DNA of 64,000 nucleotides from the NCBI RefSeq assembly GCF_000497445.1, contig NZ_CM002285.1:5695762-5759761 (forward strand), in the 5' to 3' direction. This document shows, one piece after another, positions 16,680 through 22,812 of the stretch. The stretch comes from Streptomyces roseochromogenus subsp. oscitans DS 12.976 (lineage in GTDB: Bacteria > Actinomycetota > Actinomycetes > Streptomycetales > Streptomycetaceae). A program made the position numbers and the translations under genes. The notes below the pieces were generated by a model. It searched no databases. It saw only the letters and a list, made by a program, of their open reading frames with translations, and was not told where the DNA came from. Position 1 is the stretch's first letter. Every line of letters begins with the position of its first letter.

Positions 16680-17138
16680 CTAGCGCTCGTCGTGCCCGGA
16701 CCCGCGCTGCGCGACCAAGGCGTCGCGGATCTCCTTGAGCACCTCCAGCTCGGTCACCTCGATGGCCTCCTGCGTGCCCGCGCGCGCCTTCTTGCGGGCC
16801 TCCTGCCGTGCCAGATACTTGGACATCGGCAGCACCATCAGGAAGTACACCACCGTGGCCGTGATCACGAAGGTCAGGGCGGCGCCGAGCACGGAGCCCC
16901 ACATCAGCTGGATGCCGTGCGTCCCCTTGCACGAGGGGCTGAGACACGTGCTGTAGTTGTCCAGGTTCTGTGTGCCGATCGCGCCGACCAGCGGGTTGAT
17001 GATCCCTTTCACCACCGAGTTCACGATGTTCGTGAACGCGGCTCCGATGACCACCGCGACTGCCAGATCGACGACGTTGCCGCGCATCAGAAAGGCCTTG
17101 AAGCCCTGCCAGACGCTCGGTTCCTGCTTCGCGCTCAC
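16680..17138 (-). CDS. mscL: Large-conductance mechanosensitive channel MscL
   Basis: 152 residues. It forms a homopentameric channel in the cytoplasmic membrane that opens under osmotic downshock. Seen: the N-terminal amphipathic helix and TM1 FLMRGNVVDLAVAVVIGAAF (about 15-34) with the conserved gating segment, a periplasmic loop (about 52-75) holding two Cys, TM2 (about 80-102) and a C-terminal bundle EVTELEVLKEIRDALVAQR. The two loop cysteines (CLSPSC) are typical of actinomycete homologues. Complete and normal length. Confidence 0.96.
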   Translation of the reverse strand: MSAKQEPSVWQGFKAFLMRGNVVDLAVAVVIGAAFTNIVNSVVKGIINPLVGAIGTQNLDNYSTCLSPSCKGTHGIQLMWGSVLGAALTFVITATVVYFLMVLPMSKYLARQEARKKARAGTQEAIEVTELEVLKEIRDALVAQRGSGHDER

Positions 17139-17235
17139 CTAGGGAACTCTCCTCGCATGCACAGGTTGTGGAACGAAACGCTCCGCAACCTACGGCACGG
17201 TGAGGCCATTGTGTCCAGTTCGATCGCTCGATCCA

Positions 17236-17255
17236 GCGACTTGACAGCAAGTCGC
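17236..17255 (-). terminator. Terminator of the CpaB-like gene
   Basis: Perfect 8 bp stem GCGACTTG/CAAGTCGC with loop ACAG, 22 bases beyond the stop on the minus strand and upstream of mscL. Confidence 0.55.
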
Positions 17256-17276
17256 CGAGAAATTGTCCGAGTCGGT

Positions 17277-17939
17277 TCAGCACAGCGTCACCGCCAGGCG
17301 TGCCGTGGCGCTCGCGCCGACGAGCCGTGCCGCAGCGGCACGCGGCACCGACAACACGACCAGCGCCCCGCTCTCGGCTCCGCCCTCCACAGGCTCGGGC
17401 ACCTTGGTCACCCGTACACCGCGCGCGAGCACCCGGGCGACGCCTCCGGCCGAGGGGTCCTCGGCGGCGATCACGTCGACGCGGTCACCGGGCCGTAGGA
17501 GCTGGACCGCGGCCGCATCGGCGATCCGCACCGGCGCCGCCACTGTCTCCACGGCCGAGTGCCGGCGTACGTGCTCTGTGACCGGGTGACCGCGGGCCTG
17601 TTCCGCGCGGTGCGGTTCGGGGGCGGTGTACGGTCCCGCGGCGACGAGCGCGGCCGCGGTCACCGCGAGGCCGGCCGCGATGGCCCGCCTGCGGTGCCGT
17701 ACGAGCCGCTGCAGCTGGTAACGCCCCCCGCGTACGCGTACCGGAGGGAACTGCGGAACGTCACAGGTCGCGGGGGCGTCCGTGCCCAGCGGGCGCGGGA
17801 GCCGAAGGGGAGGGGGGAAAGGAGAGCGGTTGGGTGGGGCAGAAGAGCGAGAGTGCGGAGAAGGAGGAAAGGGACGAGAGGGCCAGGGCGAAGTCGGGGA
17901 CGGATTCGAGGACGACGAGGACCGAGGCATGAGGATCAC
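17277..17939 (-). CDS. RcpC/CpaB-like (SAF-domain related) membrane-anchored protein
   Basis: 220 residues. The first ~55 residues are Pro/Ser-rich and low-complexity. A basic stretch and one membrane helix (RRRAIAAGLAVTAAALVAAG, about 82-101) follow, then an extracellular domain with RIADAAAVQLLRPGDRVDVI, the signature of Flp-pilus CpaB/RcpC proteins. No other pilus gene adjoins, so a role in Flp pili is not supported; many actinomycetes carry such orphan copies. The start is uncertain because the low-complexity N-terminus contains several possible starts (GTG 17939 taken). Confidence 0.65.
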   Translation of the reverse strand: MILMPRSSSSSNPSPTSPWPSRPFPPSPHSRSSAPPNRSPFPPPLRLPRPLGTDAPATCDVPQFPPVRVRGGRYQLQRLVRHRRRAIAAGLAVTAAALVAAGPYTAPEPHRAEQARGHPVTEHVRRHSAVETVAAPVRIADAAAVQLLRPGDRVDVIAAEDPSAGGVARVLARGVRVTKVPEPVEGGAESGALVVLSVPRAAAARLVGASATARLAVTLC

Positions 17940-18022
17940 CGCCTGCGACGAGGATTTCGGCTTGCGATGCCACGATGAGGCCTCGCGCCGAACCCCGCCG
18001 GAGCCGGTGGATCACGGACGGG

Positions 18023-18125
18023 TTGTGGACAACTCGCCCACCCGAACGGGGAATTCCGCGTGGTTGCCCACCGGCTCGTCCGGTGTTTGTCCACAGGGTG
18101 TTTGTCCACAGGGTGCTTGTACACA
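18023..18125. promoter_or_regulatory. Cluster of four DnaA boxes
   Basis: TTGTCCACA occurs at 18087-18095 and 18102-18110, TTGTACACA at 18117-18125, and the reverse complement TGTGGACAA at 18024-18032. TTGTCCACA is the actinobacterial DnaA box. The three forward boxes sit at exact 15 bp spacing inside GGTGTTTGTCCACAG repeats. The cluster lies in the gap between the CpaB-like gene and mtnP, far from any oriC gene set. Confidence 0.75.
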
Positions 18126-18152
18126 CCACCGCGGGAACTGCTCGCGCGTGCG

Positions 18153-18986
18153 TTACGGCAGCTCGAAGCCCGGATCCATCCCGCCGAGTGCGTTCACGCA
18201 CAGACAGTCCCGCGCCCCGGTCTCCGGCAGTGCCGCCACGGCGTCGAACAGCACGCCGCGCAGCCGGTCCACGTTCGCGGCGAAGACCTGCAGCACCTCT
18301 TCGTGCGAGACACCCTCGCCGGTCTCGGCGCCGGCGTCCAGGTCGGTGACCAGGGTGAGCGACGTGTAGCACAGCTCCAGTTCCCGGGCGAGCGCCGCTT
18401 CGGGGTGACCGGTCATGCCCACGACCGACCAGCCCTGCGCCTGGTGCCACAACGATTCGGCGCGCGTCGAGAAGCGCGGCCCCTCGACCACGACCAGCGT
18501 GCCGCCATCCACCGGTTCCCAGTTCCGCCCCCGGGCAGCCTTCAGGGCGACCGTCCGTCCGGTGGGGCAGTACGGGTCGGCCATGGAGACGTGCACGACA
18601 TTCGGCACCGTGCCGTCAGGCAGCGGCAACCCGTCGAAGTACGTCTGCGCCCGGGACTTCGTACGGTCCACGAACTGGTCCGGCACCAGCAGGGTGCCGG
18701 GGCCGTACTCGGGCCGCAGCCCGCCCACCGCGCAGGGGCCGAGAACCTGACGTACGCCGACGGAGCGGAGCGCCCACAGGTTGGCGCGGTAGTTGATGCG
18801 ATGCGGCGGCAGGTGGTGGCCGCGGCCGTGCCGGGGCAGGAAGGCGACCCGCCGGCCGGCGATCTCGCCGAAGAAGAGGGAGTCGCTGGGCGGCCCGTAC
18901 GGGGTGTCCACCTGGACCTCGGTCACGTGGTCGAGGAACGAGTAGAAGCCTGAACCACCGATTACGCCGATCTCTGCGTTCGCCAT
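18153..18986 (-). CDS. mtnP: S-methyl-5'-thioadenosine phosphorylase
   Basis: 277 residues, purine/MTA phosphorylase family. It cleaves methylthioadenosine with phosphate to adenine and methylthioribose 1-phosphate in methionine and polyamine salvage. Seen: IGVIGGSGFY (phosphate site, residues 6-15), FLPRHGRGHHLPPHRINYRA, VVEGPRFSTRAES and GMTGHPEAALARE. The start is ATG 18986 (MANAEIGV). The DnaA-box cluster lies just beyond its 3' end. No other methionine-salvage gene is adjacent. Confidence 0.93.
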   Translation of the reverse strand: MANAEIGVIGGSGFYSFLDHVTEVQVDTPYGPPSDSLFFGEIAGRRVAFLPRHGRGHHLPPHRINYRANLWALRSVGVRQVLGPCAVGGLRPEYGPGTLLVPDQFVDRTKSRAQTYFDGLPLPDGTVPNVVHVSMADPYCPTGRTVALKAARGRNWEPVDGGTLVVVEGPRFSTRAESLWHQAQGWSVVGMTGHPEAALARELELCYTSLTLVTDLDAGAETGEGVSHEEVLQVFAANVDRLRGVLFDAVAALPETGARDCLCVNALGGMDPGFELP

Positions 18987-19044
18987 GACCAGCACACTAG
19001 CGGGCGGCAAAACAGCAGGGGAGCCGGTGCCGTTGAGCGCCGAA

Positions 19045-19072
19045 GACCCTGCCGTCGCACGACGGCAGGGTC
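19045..19072 (-). terminator. Terminator of the Ruc/FmdB-like gene
   Basis: Perfect inverted repeat GACCCTGCCGTCG/CGACGGCAGGGTC (19045-19057, 19060-19072), starting 14 bases after the stop on the minus strand. Confidence 0.8.
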
Positions 19073-19085
19073 CGGGGAAGAGATG

Positions 19086-19376
19086 TCAGGCCGCGGAGCT
19101 GCTGGCGGAGCTCGACGAGGACGGCTTGGAGTCGGATGAGGAGGAGCCGGCCGACGACGTGCTCGACGACTTCGACGCCGGGCTGCTGCTCGACGTGGAG
19201 CCGCGGGAGTCGTTGCGGTAGAAGCCGGAGCCCTTGAAGACGATGCCGACCGCGGAGAACACCTTCTTCAGGCGGCCACTGCAGTTGGGGCACTCGGTCA
19301 GGGCGTCATCGGTGAACTTCTGCACCGCCTCAAGGCCCTCGCCGCACTCGGTGCACTGGTACTGGTAGGTCGGCAC
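19086..19376 (-). CDS. FmdB-family zinc-ribbon protein, homologue of the redox-regulated chaperone Ruc
   Basis: 96 residues: an N-terminal zinc ribbon with C8xxC11 and C29xxC32 (YQYQCTEC, TECPNC), then a Ser/Lys/Asp-rich disordered tail from residue 62. This is the layout of M. tuberculosis Ruc (Rv0991c), an HrcA-regulated chaperone activated when its zinc cysteines oxidise. Start GTG 19376 is fixed by AGGAGG six bases upstream. A CIRCE element lies directly before that site. Downstream genes (cyclo-ligase, galU, moeA, rimJ, glpR) follow the mycobacterial order around Rv0991c. Chaperone activity here is inferred. Confidence 0.85.
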   Translation of the reverse strand: MPTYQYQCTECGEGLEAVQKFTDDALTECPNCSGRLKKVFSAVGIVFKGSGFYRNDSRGSTSSSSPASKSSSTSSAGSSSSDSKPSSSSSASSSAA

Positions 19377-19386
19377 TGTCTTCCTC

Positions 19387-19413
19387 CTGGCACTCTCACT
19401 CAATGAGTGCTAA
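19387..19413 (-). promoter_or_regulatory. CIRCE element (HrcA operator)
   Basis: Read on the minus strand: TTAGCACTC (perfect half), nine bases, GAGTGCCAG (7 of 9 matches to GAGTGCTAA). This is the HrcA operator of heat-shock genes. It sits in the leader just before the ribosome site of the Ruc-like gene, so HrcA would repress it at normal temperature. Confidence 0.85.
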
Positions 19414-19443
19414 CGACGGTCCATAGTGACGCATTCCCGGGGA

Positions 19444-20742
19444 TCAGTCCACCGTCACCGGCACGCGGTGACCGACGCCACGTGCGACGGTGCGGTTCTG
19501 CTGCCGTGCGACCAGCCTCGATCGCCGCGCCAGCAGGGTCGCCAGCGCGAGCACCGTGCCGGCCATCGGCACCAGGAATCCCGCGCCGCCCCACAGACGG
19601 TCCTCCAGCTGTCCGGCAACCGTGACGGCGGCCGCCTGCCCGAGTGCGACCGCGCCGGTCAGCCAGGTGAAGGCCTCCGTGCGGGCACCGGCCGGGACCA
19701 GGCTCTCGACCAGCGTGTAGCCGGTGATCAGCGCTGGCGCGATGCACATGCCGACCAGCAGGCCGAGCCCGGCGAGCAGCAGCACCGAGTGCGCCGTCCA
19801 CAGGGCGGACGCGATGATCGCGAGCGCCGTGTAGCCGACGACCAGGCGGCGCTGGGGAGCGGTCTTCCAGGCGATGGCGCCGCAGACGATGCCGGACAGC
19901 ATGTTTCCGGCGGCGAAGACGCCGTACAGGACGCCGTTCAGGCCGGGCTCGCCGATCGACTCCGTGAACGCCGCCAGCGACACCTGCATGCCGCCGAAGA
20001 CGGACCCGATACCGAGGAAGGTCACGACCAGCACGCGCACGCCCGGCACGCGCAACGCGGAGGCGTGCTGCACGCGCGCGTGCCCGCTCTCACCGGTCAC
20101 CGGCGGCTGCGTGCCCTTTTGCGCGGCGAACAGCAGACCGCCGACGAGGGTCAGCGCGCCCTCCGTGACCAGGCCTGCCGCCGGCGTCACGGTGGTGCAC
20201 AGCGCGGTCGCCAGCAGCGGACCGAAGACGAAGGTGAGCTCGTCCGTGACCGACTCGAACGCCGCCGCGGTGGTCATCAGGGGTGAGCCCTGCAGCTTCA
20301 CGCCCCAGCGCGCACGCACCATGGGGCCGACCTGCGGCACCGAGGCGCCGGTCGGGACGGCCGCCAGGAACAGCGCCCACAGGGGTGCGTGCGCCAGCGC
20401 GAGCGCCGTCAGCGACAGGCCCGACACCGTGTGCACCAGAACGCCGGGCATCAGCACGGCGCGCTGGCCGTAGCGATCGGCGAGGCGGCCGCTGTACGGC
20501 GCGAACAGCGCCATGGAGACACCGGTGACGGCTGCGGTGGCGCCTGCGGCGCCGTACGAGCCGGTGGTGTGCTGCACCAGCAGCACGATGGAGATGGTGA
20601 GCATCGCGAACGGCTGGCGTGCCGCGAAGCCGGGGAGCAGGAAGGTCCAGGCGCCGCGGGTGCGCAGCAGCTGTCCGTATCCCGGGCGGGACGAGACCGG
20701 GGAGGTCTTCTCCGGTTCGGTGGTGGTGACCGTGGATACCAC
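19444..20742 (-). CDS. MFS transporter (12-helix)
   Basis: About 432 residues with 12 membrane helices. Motif A is seen as GRLADRYGQRAVLMPGVLVH (about 78-97). Substrate unknown; no drug-class signature. The GTG at 20742 (VVSTVTTTEPEK) is the likely start, because the open frame upstream is Pro/Arg-rich and has no family pattern. It ends shortly before the CIRCE element of the Ruc-like gene and points the same way; read-through could add HrcA-independent expression. Confidence 0.8.
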   Translation of the reverse strand: MVSTVTTTEPEKTSPVSSRPGYGQLLRTRGAWTFLLPGFAARQPFAMLTISIVLLVQHTTGSYGAAGATAAVTGVSMALFAPYSGRLADRYGQRAVLMPGVLVHTVSGLSLTALALAHAPLWALFLAAVPTGASVPQVGPMVRARWGVKLQGSPLMTTAAAFESVTDELTFVFGPLLATALCTTVTPAAGLVTEGALTLVGGLLFAAQKGTQPPVTGESGHARVQHASALRVPGVRVLVVTFLGIGSVFGGMQVSLAAFTESIGEPGLNGVLYGVFAAGNMLSGIVCGAIAWKTAPQRRLVVGYTALAIIASALWTAHSVLLLAGLGLLVGMCIAPALITGYTLVESLVPAGARTEAFTWLTGAVALGQAAAVTVAGQLEDRLWGGAGFLVPMAGTVLALATLLARRSRLVARQQNRTVARGVGHRVPVTVD

Positions 20743-21039
20743 GGCCCGTGCCTTTCTGCCGCCTGGTAGCGCGGGCCTGGAGTGGGCCAAGGCGCCGAGA
20801 GCTGTCCTCTTGCGCGGACTGCGGTAGATGCCGGCGCCCACTGCGGGTGGGGGCGGTGCGGCCGCCATACGGTCGCGCCAGCTCTGCGTCAGGCAGAGTT
20901 GGTTCGATCAGGGTGCCCTTCATGGTACAGGGAACACTGCCTTCCCTGTCTGTGAAAACGAGCACCATGGGCGTGAGCACCTGGGAATTCACGGGACGTG
21001 AACCCTGAGATCAGGATATGAACCCTGAGGGAAGACCTC
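20743..21039. other. Intergenic region with several short dyads
   Basis: 297 bp between the MFS gene and the antiporter gene, both on the minus strand. It holds ACAGGGAA/TTCCCTGT (20927-20934, 20942-20949), CTCTGC/GCAGAG (20882-20887, 20893-20898) and a repeated GAACCCTGAG near 21000-21027. These could be the MFS promoter/operator and the antiporter terminator. No coding sequence is convincing. Confidence 0.4.
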
Positions 21040-22545
21040 CTAACGCGAACTGCCTGCCCCGTTCGCCCCCAGCCAGCCCGCCAGCTTGCCGCCGTGGGCG
21101 ACTGCGCGCAGGCGTCGCTCCGCCGCGTCGCGCACCGGGTCGGTGGCGACGACGAGCAGCTCGTCGCCCTGGCGCAGCACCGTCGTGGGCAGCGGAACAA
21201 ACGATTTTTCTTCGCGGACGACGAGGGTGACGGCGGCGCCGGGCGGCAGGCGCAGCTCGCTGACTTCCACGCCGTGCATCCGGGAGCGCTCGGGGACCGA
21301 GATGGACAGCAGGTGCCCGCGAAGCCGCTCCAGGGGCGCCGACTCGATGCCGAGGTCGGAGGCCTCGCCCTCCTCGCCCAGGCGCAGCTTGCGCGCCAGC
21401 CACGGCAGGGTCGGCCCTTGGACGAGGGTGTAGACGACGACCAGGACGAAGACGATGTTGAAGATGCGACGGCTGTCGGCGACGCCGTTCACCATCGGGA
21501 TGGTGGCCAGAATGATGGGCACGGCGCCACGCAGGCCGGCCCAGGACATCAGCGTCTGCTCCTGCCACGGCACGCGGAACGGCGCCAGGCTGAACACGAC
21601 GCTCAGCGGGCGGGCCACCATGGTCAGGATCAGCCCGATGATGAGAGCGGGCCAGACGTCGTCGCCCAGCTCGTGTGGGGTGACCAGCAGGCCGAGCAGG
21701 ACGAACATGCCGATCTGGGCGATCCAGCCGAGCCCCTCGGCGAAGCCGCGTGTTGCCGGCCAGTGCGGAAGCTTGGCGTTGCCGAGAACCATCGAGGCCA
21801 GGTAGACGGCCAGGAAGCCGCTGCCGTGCGCCAGGGCGCCGGCGGCGTACGCGGTCACGGCGATCGCCATGACCGCGATCGGGTAGAGGCCGGAGGCGGG
21901 CAGGGCCACGTGCTTGAGCCCCCAGGAGCCGAACCAGCCCACCGCGAGCCCTATGGCCGCGCCGATGGCCAGCTCCAGGGCTATCTCGCCCAGCAGGACG
22001 TACCAGTGCTCGACCGGGCCGGCCGTGGAGAAGGCGACGACCAGGATGACCACCGGGGCGTCGTTGAAGCCTGACTCCGCCTCCAGCGTGCCCGTCACGC
22101 GCGCGGGGAGCGGAACTTTGCGCAGCACCGAGAAGACCGCCGCCGCGTCCGTCGACGACACCACCGCGCCGATGATGAGCGCCTGCCGCCACTCCAGCCC
22201 GACCAGGTAGTGCGCGCCGGCCGCGGTGACACCCACGCTGACGGCGACGCCGAGGGTCGCCAGGACCGAGGCGGACGACAGGACCGGCTTGATCTCCTTC
22301 CACTTCGTGCCGAGACCACCCTCGGCGAGGATCACGACCAGGGCCGCGTACCCCATGACCTGGGTCGCCGCGGCGCTGTTGAAGTGGATTTCGCCGAGGC
22401 CGTCCTGGCCCATCAGGACGCCGATCGCCAGGTAGACGAGCAGGCTGGGGAGCCCGCTGCGGGAGGAGATCCGCACGGCCGCGACGGCGACGAGCAGGAC
22501 CACGGAGCAGACGAGCAAGAGCTGGTTGAGGTGGTGAACAGTCAG
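21040..22545 (-). CDS. Potassium/proton antiporter, CPA1 family (CvrA/NhaP2-like)
   Basis: About 501 residues with 12-13 membrane helices (about 1-390), then a cytoplasmic TrkA-C regulatory domain (about 410-485, RLPPGAAVTLVVREEKSFVP). The CPA1 core is seen in SSTDAAAVFSVLRKVPLP and LEAESGFNDAPVVILV (ion-binding Asp) and in MSWAGLRGAVPIILATIPM. It exports K+ (or Na+) in exchange for protons. The family start MTVHHLNQ corresponds here to CTG at 22545, and AAGGAAGGG precedes that CTG; no ATG, GTG or TTG nearby fits. A 22 bp perfect palindrome lies directly upstream. Confidence 0.88.
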   Translation of the reverse strand: MTVHHLNQLLLVCSVVLLVAVAAVRISSRSGLPSLLVYLAIGVLMGQDGLGEIHFNSAAATQVMGYAALVVILAEGGLGTKWKEIKPVLSSASVLATLGVAVSVGVTAAGAHYLVGLEWRQALIIGAVVSSTDAAAVFSVLRKVPLPARVTGTLEAESGFNDAPVVILVVAFSTAGPVEHWYVLLGEIALELAIGAAIGLAVGWFGSWGLKHVALPASGLYPIAVMAIAVTAYAAGALAHGSGFLAVYLASMVLGNAKLPHWPATRGFAEGLGWIAQIGMFVLLGLLVTPHELGDDVWPALIIGLILTMVARPLSVVFSLAPFRVPWQEQTLMSWAGLRGAVPIILATIPMVNGVADSRRIFNIVFVLVVVYTLVQGPTLPWLARKLRLGEEGEASDLGIESAPLERLRGHLLSISVPERSRMHGVEVSELRLPPGAAVTLVVREEKSFVPLPTTVLRQGDELLVVATDPVRDAAERRLRAVAHGGKLAGWLGANGAGSSR

Positions 22546-22563
22546 CAGCGGTTCCCTTCCTTG

Positions 22564-22585
22564 GCTCGCGCGCCGGCGCGCGAGC
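22564..22585 (-). promoter_or_regulatory. Perfect 22 bp palindrome before the antiporter start
   Basis: GCTCGCGCGCC followed by GGCGCGCGAGC is a perfect GC-rich palindrome (22564-22585). In RNA it folds into a very stable hairpin ending only about five bases before the AAGGAAGGG ribosome site. It may modulate translation or transcription of the antiporter gene. Confidence 0.5.
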
Positions 22586-22812
22586 TCACGTACACAAGAC
22601 CCGAGGCTGCGGCGCACCGCACCCAAGTACTTCGTTACCTTACCTAAGTCTTGACACTTTCTTGACGCTCGTGGGGGCAAGATCGAACGCTCGTGCGCGC
22701 TGGTTCCCCACTCCGCGTCAAGCGGCGCAGGGCCCTGCGCCTATGGTTGCTCCAGCGCTCATTCAAAGTCACAGCCCGACCTGCCGCTCGCGTTAGGACA
22801 GCAAGGACAGCG

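Noticed and set aside
17936..18124. Lys/His/Asp repeat peptide (HPVDKHPVDKH) on the minus strand
   Set aside because: It is the translation of the 15 bp DnaA-box repeats with no ribosome site; the DNA motif explains the pattern better.
22546..22812. c-di-AMP (ydaO-type) riboswitch before the K+/H+ antiporter
   Set aside because: The leader has a palindrome but none of the conserved ydaO sequence blocks could be recognised.
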